This document shows, one piece after another, positions 20,300-30,133 of a DNA stretch of 64,000 bases. How positions within the stretch are numbered: position 1 is the first letter of the stretch; the number at the start of each line of letters is the position of its first letter. Source of the stretch: Bacilli bacterium. Its GTDB lineage: Bacteria; Bacillota_I; Bacilli_A; RF39; UBA660. The stretch covers positions 1-64,000 of the forward strand of contig JAQUWE010000006.1 of assembly GCA_028693035.1 (NCBI GenBank), written 5' to 3'. Made by a program: the position numbers and the translations under genes. Under the pieces are notes generated by a model. That model saw only the letters and a list, made by a program, of their open reading frames with translations, searched no databases and had not been told where the DNA came from.

Positions 20300-21601
20300 A
20301 TGAAAAAGATATATGTAAAAATAGATGGAATTACATGTGAGCACTGTAAAAGCAAACTTACAAAAGCACTTCTCAAAGTAGAGAATGTTGAATCTGTTTC
20401 TTTTCAGGGCCATATAGCAGAACTTTTTTACAAAAATAAAATCAGTAAAAAAGAAATAGAAAAAAAAGTAAAAGCACTTGACTATTATACAGATGAAAAA
20501 ATGATGAGTGCGAAGAGAAACAATATAAAAAACAATATATCTTGGATGGAAGTTGCTAAAATAGGAGGTATTCTTATTTTACTTGCCTTTTCCCTAAACT
20601 ATTTATTTGGATTCAATATTTTTAATATGATTCCTGTCATTGATAGTAAAACAACTCTTGCTATGTTATTTGTAACAGGACTTTTAACAAGCATTCACTG
20701 CGTTTCTATGTGTGGCGCTATCAATTTAGCTGTAAGTTCTTCTAAAAATAAAAATTACAAAAAGCCAATCTTTTATAATCTAGGAAGACTTACTTCTTAT
20801 ACGGTATTAGGTGGTATGATCGGACTTTTAGGAAGTATCTTTAAAATAAACATTTATTTTCAAAGCTTTGTTATTATAGTAGCTTCTGTATGTATGTTTA
20901 TTATGGCACTCAATATGATGGGGGTTATTTCATTTACACCTAAAATAAAGTGGCCAAAATGGATGAAAAAGATAAGAGGAAAAGGACCTTTTACGATTGG
21001 ACTTTTAAACGGGTTAATGCCTTGTGGTCCTCTGCAAGCTATGCAGGTTTATGCACTTTCGACAGGTTCCTTCTTCTATGGGGCAGCCTCTATGTTTCTA
21101 TTTTGTTTAGGCACGATTCCTCTTATGTTATTTGTAGGCATTTTATCTAACTTTTTAAATCAAAAAAATAGAATTATATTAAATAAAATATCTACGGTTT
21201 TAATTCTTCTATTATCACTTGTTATGTTAAATAGGGGCTTGCTAGGAATGGGAGTCGATCTATCGGTTCCATTCAAACCAAATACAGATGGGTATTTAAA
21301 AAGTGAGATAAAAGAAAATTATCAAGAAGTAAAATTTGATTTATCTTATAGTGGATACAAAGATATTGTCATTCAAAAAGATGTGCCTGTAAAAATGATT
21401 ATTCATGCAGACCAAACTTCCTTAACTGGATGCAACAACGCTATTAAAATAAATGCTTTTAAAGTAGAAAAATCTTTAGTAAGCGGAGACAATGTAATTG
21501 AATTCACACCAAATAAAACAGGAAATTATACATATACCTGCTGGATGGGTATGCTTAAAAATAACATCTTAGTCGTAGACGATATAAAAGCACTTAAATA
21601 A
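20300..21601 (+). CDS. HMA domain - SafE/DsbD-like membrane domain - C-terminal cupredoxin-like domain fusion
   Basis: IDGITCEHCKSKL; TSIHCVSMCGAINLAVS, NLGRLTSYTVLGG, GLLNGLMPCGPLQAMQ; C-terminal NYTYTCWMGM. Confidence 0.85.
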   Translation: MKKIYVKIDGITCEHCKSKLTKALLKVENVESVSFQGHIAELFYKNKISKKEIEKKVKALDYYTDEKMMSAKRNNIKNNISWMEVAKIGGILILLAFSLNYLFGFNIFNMIPVIDSKTTLAMLFVTGLLTSIHCVSMCGAINLAVSSSKNKNYKKPIFYNLGRLTSYTVLGGMIGLLGSIFKINIYFQSFVIIVASVCMFIMALNMMGVISFTPKIKWPKWMKKIRGKGPFTIGLLNGLMPCGPLQAMQVYALSTGSFFYGAASMFLFCLGTIPLMLFVGILSNFLNQKNRIILNKISTVLILLLSLVMLNRGLLGMGVDLSVPFKPNTDGYLKSEIKENYQEVKFDLSYSGYKDIVIQKDVPVKMIIHADQTSLTGCNNAIKINAFKVEKSLVSGDNVIEFTPNKTGNYTYTCWMGMLKNNILVVDDIKALK

Positions 21602-21615
21602 AAAAGGAGAAAAAA

Positions 21616-22098
21616 ATGAAAAAAGTAGTATTTTTAATAATGGCTGGTCTTATGGTATTTGTAATGACTGGTTGCGAAAATAACAAACAAACCAAAACAG
21701 AAGTAATTGATTCTAAATTAGATGCAGAAGGAAATTTTGTTCTTCCTGAAAAAGATGTAAAAAAAGAAATAACATTTTATAATGTAGAAGTAGACAGTAT
21801 CAATGTACAACTTATTATTGTAAGAGCAAGTGATGGTACCATAAGAACTGTATTTAACACTTGTCAGGTATGTAATCCCTCACCAAAGGCTTACTTTGTA
21901 AGAGAAGGAGATTACTTGGTATGTCAAAACTGTGGAAACAAATACCACATTGATAAATTAGGTTTAGAAAAAGGTGGCTGTAACCCAGTTCCTATTTCAG
22001 AAGACGAAAGAGAAATGAAAGATGGAAACATTATGATTCCGTCAGCACTATTAAAAGAAATTGCACCAAGATTTAAAAATCTTGCATTGCAGAAGTAG
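21616..22098 (+). CDS. DUF2318-type lipoprotein with CxxC pairs
   Basis: Lipobox MTGC; NTCQVCNPSPKAYF..CQNCGNKYHIDKLG..GGCNPVPI. Confidence 0.8.
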   Translation: MKKVVFLIMAGLMVFVMTGCENNKQTKTEVIDSKLDAEGNFVLPEKDVKKEITFYNVEVDSINVQLIIVRASDGTIRTVFNTCQVCNPSPKAYFVREGDYLVCQNCGNKYHIDKLGLEKGGCNPVPISEDEREMKDGNIMIPSALLKEIAPRFKNLALQK

Positions 22099-22113
22099 AA
22101 GGGAAAGAAGTAC

Positions 22114-22536
22114 ATGCAAAATAAATTTGGAAAATGGATCGTTATTATTTTTATTGCTTTACTAGCAATGATTTTCTTATTTGCTTATATGCAAAAAAAA
22201 CAAGGAGCAAATGCAATCGTCAAAAAAGCATTTGATTCTAAAGAAGCACAGCTAATCTATTTAGCAAGACCTGGTTGTTCTTGGTGTGAAAAACAAAAAC
22301 CAGTTTTAGAGGCTACCGCAAAGAAATATAATTTTGAATATTCTTATATTAACACAGAAAATTTAGATGCCGTACAGTTAAAAGAAGTATTAAAGAAATT
22401 CGAGGTTGATATAAATAGTTTTGGAACCCCAACTTTTGTAGTTGTGAAAGATGGTAAAGTAATAGACAGTAATATTGGATATATGGAAGAGAATACCTTT
22501 GTTTCTTTCTTACAAAGTACAGGTATGATAAAATAA
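22114..22536 (+). CDS. Membrane-anchored thioredoxin-like protein (CSWC)
   Basis: ARPGCSWCEKQKP, cis-Pro FGTPTFVVVKDGK. Confidence 0.85.
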   Translation: MQNKFGKWIVIIFIALLAMIFLFAYMQKKQGANAIVKKAFDSKEAQLIYLARPGCSWCEKQKPVLEATAKKYNFEYSYINTENLDAVQLKEVLKKFEVDINSFGTPTFVVVKDGKVIDSNIGYMEENTFVSFLQSTGMIK

Positions 22537-22551
22537 GTATAGAGGTAGAAT

Positions 22552-23421
22552 ATGAAAAGAAAAAAAGAAGTTAAAAAACAAAACAAAAAATACATGTCTG
22601 TGATTGTTTGTGTGTTGATTATAATTGGCTTGGTCATTGCGAATGTGATTGTATCCAATCATGTACAAAATAAAAAAAGTGCAGATGAAAAAATAATACT
22701 AGAGAAAGTCTTTGCTAAAAAAGGAATTTCTTTGGTTTATTTAGGAAGAGATACATGTTCTTGGTCACAAAAATTTGAACCACATTTAAATTACTTACGT
22801 GATACTTATGGTTTTACTTATGAATATATAGATACTGATTTATATAGTGGGTTAAAATTAAATAAGATTTTAAATAAGCTTACGATTGATCCAAATGAAT
22901 TTGGTACGCCAACTATAGTCGTTATGCAAGATGGTAAAGTATTAGATACACATATTGGGTATTTGGATGAAAAACCTTTATTTGAATATTTAAAAGAAAA
23001 GAAAATTATAAAAGAAGACGCTGACTATACAGAAAATACAAGCAGTCAAACAGAAGAGCAACAATATCCTAATATTACAACAACCACTTATCAACAATTC
23101 GAAGAATTATATAATAAAGAAGATGCTTTTGTACTTGTAATAGGACAAACAGGATGTACGTATTGTAACCAGTTTAAACCTGTTATGAATGAAGTTTCTA
23201 AAGAAGAAAATGTAACGATAAATTACATAGATATTAAAACCTTAAGTGAAGAAGATTCTAAAAAATTAGTATCCAATATTGATTATTTTGATAAGAACTC
23301 TTCTTGGGGTACACCGCTTACACTTGTTATAAAAAATAAAAAAACAGTGGCGGATTTAGAAGGTTATACAGAAGCAAAAGAATTAAAAAAATTCTTTAAG
23401 AAAAATAATATTATAAAATAA
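22552..23421 (+). CDS. Membrane-anchored tandem thioredoxin-like protein (domain 1 CSWS, domain 2 CTYC)
   Basis: GRDTCSWSQKFEP ... FGTPTIVVMQDGK; GQTGCTYCNQFKP ... WGTPLTLVI. Confidence 0.85.
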   Translation: MKRKKEVKKQNKKYMSVIVCVLIIIGLVIANVIVSNHVQNKKSADEKIILEKVFAKKGISLVYLGRDTCSWSQKFEPHLNYLRDTYGFTYEYIDTDLYSGLKLNKILNKLTIDPNEFGTPTIVVMQDGKVLDTHIGYLDEKPLFEYLKEKKIIKEDADYTENTSSQTEEQQYPNITTTTYQQFEELYNKEDAFVLVIGQTGCTYCNQFKPVMNEVSKEENVTINYIDIKTLSEEDSKKLVSNIDYFDKNSSWGTPLTLVIKNKKTVADLEGYTEAKELKKFFKKNNIIK

Positions 23422-23434
23422 AAGGAGTAAACAT

Positions 23435-24124
23435 ATGAAAAAGAAAATCATAATAGGGATAGTTGCCTTAATTATTGTAGGCCTGTCACTTCTTGTTTTC
23501 TTTCTAGTACAAAAACAAAATGTAAAAGAAGAAAATGTAGAAGGACAAAAATTCAAAGAAGAATATGCAGCCTATAACAATCAAAAAAGTAAGAGTGGCA
23601 AACAATATAAAAAGGTAGACATGGAAGAAGACAACCGTTTTGTCTACGCAGATATGGACCAAATAAAAAAAGTTATCAAAGGAACAGGGGTTATCTATTT
23701 TGGATTTCCAGAATGTCCTTGGTGTAGAAATGCTGTTTCTGTACTAAATGATGCTGCCAAACAAACAGACCTTTCTCATATTTATTATTTAAATGTATTT
23801 GATATGAGAGATGAAAAGAAGTTAGATGAAAATGGCAATATTGTTACCACAAAAGAGGGAACTAAGGAATATAAAGAACTATTAGAACTTCTTCATGATG
23901 CATTACCAGAGTATGATGGATTAAAAGATCCTAATATCAAAAGAATTTATGTGCCACTTGTCATTACTTTTAAAGATGGAAAAGTGATAGATACACATTT
24001 GTCTACCGTTGATTCACAAAAAGATCCTTATGAAAATTTAACAGAAGATCAATATAAAGAATTATTAAAGAAATATACAGATGCTTTTACTAAAATTGGA
24101 GGCGTTTGTACAGATGCTTGCTAA
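23435..24124 (+). CDS. Membrane-anchored thioredoxin-like protein (CPWC)
   Basis: FGFPECPWCRNAV; C-terminal GGVCTDAC. Confidence 0.8.
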   Translation: MKKKIIIGIVALIIVGLSLLVFFLVQKQNVKEENVEGQKFKEEYAAYNNQKSKSGKQYKKVDMEEDNRFVYADMDQIKKVIKGTGVIYFGFPECPWCRNAVSVLNDAAKQTDLSHIYYLNVFDMRDEKKLDENGNIVTTKEGTKEYKELLELLHDALPEYDGLKDPNIKRIYVPLVITFKDGKVIDTHLSTVDSQKDPYENLTEDQYKELLKKYTDAFTKIGGVCTDAC

Positions 24125-24191
24125 AGGCATCTTTTTTCTTAAAAAAATAAAAGTGTTGTAAAAAGTAGATGCTTTCGTTATAATGGTATAG

Positions 24192-25322
<1,131 letters not shown>

Positions 25323-25415
25323 AACAAAGAGTGATAAAATTCATTCTTTTTTTTGATTGATATAAAAGGAGATGTGTGCTACACTTTTAATGGAATAAAG
25401 TAAGGAGAATGAAAT

Positions 25416-26993
25416 GTGAAGAAAAGTAGAAAAGGATTTACATTAATAGAATTACTCGCAGTGATTGTCATATTAGCGATTATTGCTTTGATCGCAACTC
25501 CTATTATAGTAGGCGTTATCAATAAGTCTAAAAAGAATGCATTTATGGATACAGCTTATGGAGTCGTGGAAGCAGGTAAACTTTATTATGCCAAGAACTT
25601 TGGGAATGATGATTTTACTGGAAAGACATTTACATTTCCAGCAGACTCTGAAGAATTAAAACTATCAGGAGAAAAGATCGGTGGAGGAACCATAGAAGTA
25701 ACTGGAACAGGGAAACAGATTCTTGCTATTTATGATAAGGCCAAGAACTGGTGTGCTTCTAAAGGAGAAGAGGATTCTAAGGTAAGTGTTGTAAAATACG
25801 AAGAAGGAAAATGTGGTTCTGCTTCAGAGGAGGAGCCAGATGGAGTCGCAAGTGCGCCAGCCTTGGGAGAAGGCATGATTCCTGTTACAATTGGGACAGA
25901 TGGTATAGTTAAAAAAGCAGATATCAATAGTAAATGGTATGACTATGAAGCAAAACAGTGGGCCAATGCCGTTTTAGTCAGTAGTGATGTAAGAAGTACT
26001 TATCAAAATGGAGATACTATTCCAGAAGAAAAAATACTAGGGTATCTGGTATGGATTCCTAGGTATAGATATAAACTATTTAATGTAGATAATAAAAGTG
26101 TACCAGAACAAGAAATAGAAATAGTATTTGAAAGTAAAAATAAAACAAAATCAACAGGAAGTACGAATGGAACATACTTGACCCATCCTGCTTTTACCTT
26201 TGCCTCTAAAGAATTAGATGGAATATGGGTAGGCAAATATGAAGCCACAGGTTCTATGAGTGTAGCCTGCGTGAATGAGTCATGTACAACAATGGATTTA
26301 ACCATTAAGCCAGATATAACAAGTATGAGGAATCTGAATCTTAGTAGTTTCTTTTATGCCGCAAGAAGCATGAGCACTGTAAACAATAATATATATGGAT
26401 TAAAAGCACCAGAGATTAACACCCATGTGATGAAGAACATGGAGTGGGGTGCAACAGCTTATTTCACTCAATCTAAATATGGAAGATGTACAAACGGGGT
26501 ATGTACAGAATTGACTAGAAATACCAGTACCAGCTATTTAACAGGAAATGGAGATTATAAAGCCAATATCAATCAATCTACTACAGGAAATATTACAGGT
26601 ATTTATGATATGAGTGGTGGTTCCTGGGAATATGTGATGGGGAACATGCGAGATGAAACGGATCACTTTTCTTCAGGAGTTGCGGGATTTAATGGAACAA
26701 GTGAACCAAAGAGTCCAGATACCATCTATTATGACAGTTATGCCTATGATAGTACTTATACAACGCAGGAACGAGGCGCTCTTGGCGATGCTACAAGAGA
26801 AACCTTATCCACTTTTGGTTCCTCTACAGGGGGTTGGTATGGTGACTATGCAAGTTTTCCAAACAGTTCCTTTTACTGGCTTATTCGTGGTGGACACATG
26901 AGCAGTAATGAACTTTGTGGTGTTTTTGCTTTCAGCAGAGGGAGCGGTAGTGGAGGCGCTGGCCATTCATGGCGTCTGGTTATCAGTAAATAA
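25416..26993 (+). CDS. Prepilin-like protein with FGE/C-type-lectin-like C-terminal domain
   Basis: GTG start; KGFTLIELLAVIVILAIIALIATPII; GIYDMSGGSWEYVMGN, WLIRGG...SWRLVIS. Confidence 0.85.
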   Translation: MKKSRKGFTLIELLAVIVILAIIALIATPIIVGVINKSKKNAFMDTAYGVVEAGKLYYAKNFGNDDFTGKTFTFPADSEELKLSGEKIGGGTIEVTGTGKQILAIYDKAKNWCASKGEEDSKVSVVKYEEGKCGSASEEEPDGVASAPALGEGMIPVTIGTDGIVKKADINSKWYDYEAKQWANAVLVSSDVRSTYQNGDTIPEEKILGYLVWIPRYRYKLFNVDNKSVPEQEIEIVFESKNKTKSTGSTNGTYLTHPAFTFASKELDGIWVGKYEATGSMSVACVNESCTTMDLTIKPDITSMRNLNLSSFFYAARSMSTVNNNIYGLKAPEINTHVMKNMEWGATAYFTQSKYGRCTNGVCTELTRNTSTSYLTGNGDYKANINQSTTGNITGIYDMSGGSWEYVMGNMRDETDHFSSGVAGFNGTSEPKSPDTIYYDSYAYDSTYTTQERGALGDATRETLSTFGSSTGGWYGDYASFPNSSFYWLIRGGHMSSNELCGVFAFSRGSGSGGAGHSWRLVISK

Positions 26994-27017
26994 ATATAAG
27001 GTTTATAAAATAACACA

Positions 27018-27061
27018 AAAAAAATAATGTCGTGATTTTACTCAACAACATTATTTTTTTT
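27018..27061. terminator. Intrinsic terminator between convergent genes
   Basis: aaaaaaataatgt...acattatttttttt stem plus T run. Confidence 0.55.
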
Positions 27062-27437
27062 ATTTAGATGCATTTTCCTTTTTTTGATTAATACCGATCA
27101 TACTACCAAAAGTAGTAACGCCTATAATAATCAAATAAAACAAATTGGTTTTCAGACCCCATTTATAAGTAGAAAATAGTAGGGAAAGTAAGAAAAATAA
27201 TAGTATAACAATTCCACTTAACTTAAGACCTTCTAACCAACCATCCTTTTCACTTCTTTTGCCATTGATAAATCCCCCAATAAATAAGGAAAAGAATAAT
27301 AAAATCATTTTAAAAACATTCATACCTACAGAACTTACTACGCCAAAATAATTCAGTAAAGTAATCAAAAACAATGAAACAATTAAAATTCCAAATATAT
27401 GAGCAAGACAAAAGCCAAACTTTTTCATATTATCCAT
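27060..27437 (-). CDS. TIGR04086-type membrane protein
   Basis: 125 aa, 4 TM; FIGGFINGKRSEKDGWLEGLKLS. Confidence 0.75.
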   Translation of the reverse strand: MDNMKKFGFCLAHIFGILIVSLFLITLLNYFGVVSSVGMNVFKMILLFFSLFIGGFINGKRSEKDGWLEGLKLSGIVILLFFLLSLLFSTYKWGLKTNLFYLIIIGVTTFGSMIGINQKKENASK

Positions 27438-27510
27438 AATATCACCTACTTAAGTATATAGAATGTATAAAATAATATACCATTACCCATAATGAAAATA
27501 GGTGATACAT

Positions 27511-28140
27511 ATGTATTTAATTATTATAGCAAAAACATTTTTTATCTATTGCTTCATTGCGTTTGTCTATCGCATCATGGGAAAAAAGGAAGTAGGACAG
27601 TTAGGAATTGTCGATCTCATTGTTTCTATCTTAATTGCAGAGTTAGGAGCTTTATCAATCGAAAACTCTGATGCCTCTATTTTGGTCTCTGTCATTCCAA
27701 TTGCGGTCATTGTTGCGATCCAACTGATTGTAGGGTATTTGTCTTTAAAAAACGCACCTATTAGAGATATAATAGATGGAAAACCTTCTGTTATTATAAA
27801 AAAAGGAAAGTTAAACTTTAATGAAATGACAAAACTGCGTTATACATTGGATGATTTAGTAGGACAACTTAGAGAACAAGGCATCAAAAGCATTGAAGAA
27901 GTAGATTATGCTGTTTTAGAAAACAATGGAAAATTATCTGTTTTTGAGAAAACAAAAGATTATCCATTGCCCCTTATTTTAGATGGCAAAATAGATTTTC
28001 AAGTATTAGAAGAAATAGGAAAAGAAGAAATATGGATCTACGAAATATTAAAAGAAAAAAGAATTCGCTTAGAAGATGTTTTCTATGCCTTTTATACAAG
28101 TAAAAAAACATTTATTATTAAAAAAAGTGATTTATTATAA
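27511..28140 (+). CDS. DUF421/YetF-type membrane protein
   Basis: YRIMGKKEVGQLGIVDLIVSILIAELG; GKPSVIIKKGKLNFNEMTKLRYTLDDLVGQLREQGI. Confidence 0.9.
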   Translation: MYLIIIAKTFFIYCFIAFVYRIMGKKEVGQLGIVDLIVSILIAELGALSIENSDASILVSVIPIAVIVAIQLIVGYLSLKNAPIRDIIDGKPSVIIKKGKLNFNEMTKLRYTLDDLVGQLREQGIKSIEEVDYAVLENNGKLSVFEKTKDYPLPLILDGKIDFQVLEEIGKEEIWIYEILKEKRIRLEDVFYAFYTSKKTFIIKKSDLL

Positions 28141-28190
28141 AAAAACAAATGTCAAAAAAAATCTAATTTTGTCAAATAGCAAATTTATTG

Positions 28191-28219
28191 TTGACAAAAA
28201 GTATTTTATTTTTTATAAT
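28191..28219 (+). promoter_or_regulatory. Consensus sigma-A promoter for ncRNA
   Basis: TTGACA (28191-28196), 17-nt spacer, TATAAT (28214-28219). Confidence 0.85.
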
Positions 28220-28225
28220 AGAGTT

Positions 28226-28534
28226 ACTTAGTAAGCAAGATAGAAAAGCTATTATTATAAAAGTGTTCATACATTTTTATAGTTCTTAACGTTATATTTT
28301 GAAAAATAGATATAACCATTTGGTTCCTTATTTTAGAAAAAGTTAGAGAATAATTTATTTTAAAATAATTTCTATCAAAGAATGCTGTGAAGCCTTATCT
28401 ACTTACTAAGAGCTTGTGCACGAGCGAGAGAGAAACTCATATAGATAGGCAACCTTTTGATAAGCTGACAGGTTATGAAAACGGTTGATTCCAAACTAGA
28501 AAATACATTGTTTGTCAGACAATGTATTTTTTTT
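28226..28534 (+). ncRNA. Unidentified structured ncRNA, about 310 nt
   Basis: Perfect promoter, no ORF, hairpins GCCTTATCTA/TAGATAGGC, GCTTG/CGAGC, AACCT/AGGTT, ending in an 11-bp terminator stem plus T8. Confidence 0.7.
28501..28534 (+). terminator. Intrinsic terminator of ncRNA
   Basis: AAATACATTGT TTGTCAG ACAATGTATTTTTTTT. Confidence 0.85.
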
Positions 28535-28612
28535 GGTTTCTAGAAAAGAAGAGAAGACTTGCTAAAAGTATAAAAAGACTTTATAATGGTAAAAGAGTAA
28601 GAGGTGGCACAT

Positions 28613-30010
28613 TTGAAACATAAAAAAGAACTCATTAAAAATACCATTATTATTGCAATAGGAAGATGTAGTACACAGGTTATTACCTTTTTATTGCTAC
28701 CATTATATACAAGTATTTTATCTACTAAGGAATATGGGGAATATGATTTATTAAATACGATTTCTATTTTTGCAATTCCATTTATTACTATGCTTATGGA
28801 AGAAGCCATGTTCCGTTTCTTAATAGATGTAAAAGATAAAGCAGAAAAGAAAAAGGTCATTAGTCAAACTGTTATTTTTTCACTTATCAGTATGACAGTC
28901 GCTTCTCTTTTAATATTTATCATAGGTTCTATTTTCCATTATAAATATACTTTATATTTAATTTTCTTTATAGTGGGATCTATTTTATCAGGACTTGCAG
29001 GTTCTCTTTGTAGAGGACAAGGCAAATATACAATCTATGCTGTTTTTAATTTTTTATCTAGCTTTTTCAATGTCTTTTTAAACATTATCTTTATTGTTGT
29101 TCTAAAAATAGGCATTCATGGATTGTTTTTATCTTATATTATTTCTAATTCTTTAGTATCTCTTTGGATTTTATGGAGGCTTAGAGTTCCAAAATATGTA
29201 TCCATTAAAAATTTAGATAAAAAATTGATGAAAGAAATGGTTTCTTATTCCGTTCCTTTAGTACCTAATAGTGTTTCTTGGGCCATTATTAACTTATCAG
29301 ACAGAATTGTTATTACAAGTGTTTTAGGAGCTGCTGTAAATGGTATTTATTCAATGGCGAATAAGTTTCCAACGATTATCAATACTTTTTATAATTTCTT
29401 TTATATGGCATGGAAAGAATCTGCTTCTAAAATTGTAAAGGAAGAAAATAAAGAAGAGTTTTATAATAGTATTTATATCAATTTAAAACATTTCTTAATG
29501 GCAGTGAGCTTGGTTTTAATAGGGGTCCTTCCTTTTGTCTTTCCTATTTTAATTAAAAACGATTATACAGCAGCCTACGCTTATATCCCGTCACTTATTA
29601 TTTCTATCTATTTTTCTAACTTATCTAGTTTTTATGGGGGTATTTTTGCTGCCTACAAAGAAACAAAAATTATGGGTAGTAGTACCGTTTGGTCCGCTAT
29701 TATCAATTTAGCCCTTACTTTATCGCTTGTTCATTTTATTGGTGTGTATGCAGCTATTATTGCAACGTTTGTCTCTACATTCTCTGTTTATTTGTATAGA
29801 GGACAAAAAATGAAAAAGTACATTCATTTAGAAAAAGATACACTTACACTTTGTCATTTGCTTTGTTTAATCTGTGTAAGTTTGACTTATTATTATAAAA
29901 ACAATTTACTTTGCCTATTTACTTTACTTGTAGTAACTCTTTATTCTATGTATATCAACAAAGGGTTTGTAAATATGGTTTTAAGAAAATTAAAAATCAA
30001 AAAGGCGTAA
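28613..30010 (+). CDS. Oligosaccharide flippase (Wzx/MATE-type) family
   Basis: NTIIIAIGRCSTQVITFLLLPLYTSILSTKEYGEYDLL, multiple TM; TTG start at 28613 with SD AGAGGTGG. Confidence 0.85.
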   Translation: MKHKKELIKNTIIIAIGRCSTQVITFLLLPLYTSILSTKEYGEYDLLNTISIFAIPFITMLMEEAMFRFLIDVKDKAEKKKVISQTVIFSLISMTVASLLIFIIGSIFHYKYTLYLIFFIVGSILSGLAGSLCRGQGKYTIYAVFNFLSSFFNVFLNIIFIVVLKIGIHGLFLSYIISNSLVSLWILWRLRVPKYVSIKNLDKKLMKEMVSYSVPLVPNSVSWAIINLSDRIVITSVLGAAVNGIYSMANKFPTIINTFYNFFYMAWKESASKIVKEENKEEFYNSIYINLKHFLMAVSLVLIGVLPFVFPILIKNDYTAAYAYIPSLIISIYFSNLSSFYGGIFAAYKETKIMGSSTVWSAIINLALTLSLVHFIGVYAAIIATFVSTFSVYLYRGQKMKKYIHLEKDTLTLCHLLCLICVSLTYYYKNNLLCLFTLLVVTLYSMYINKGFVNMVLRKLKIKKA

Positions 30011-30133
30011 AGTCTTTTTTTGTATGAAAGTAAACTATTTGTAAAACAAGGTAGTTCTTCTTCGGTTTTCGTTGACAGGCTATTTCACAATATGATATTG
30101 TTCAGGTAGAAATAACAGTAGAGGAGTGAAAAC

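Noticed and set aside
28226-28534. RNase P RNA (rnpB) or tmRNA assignment for the ncRNA
   Set aside because: Some short similarity to class-B RNase P, but the universal GAGGAAAGUCC/ACAGAA core is absent; no tmRNA tag or tRNA-like ends. Left as unidentified.
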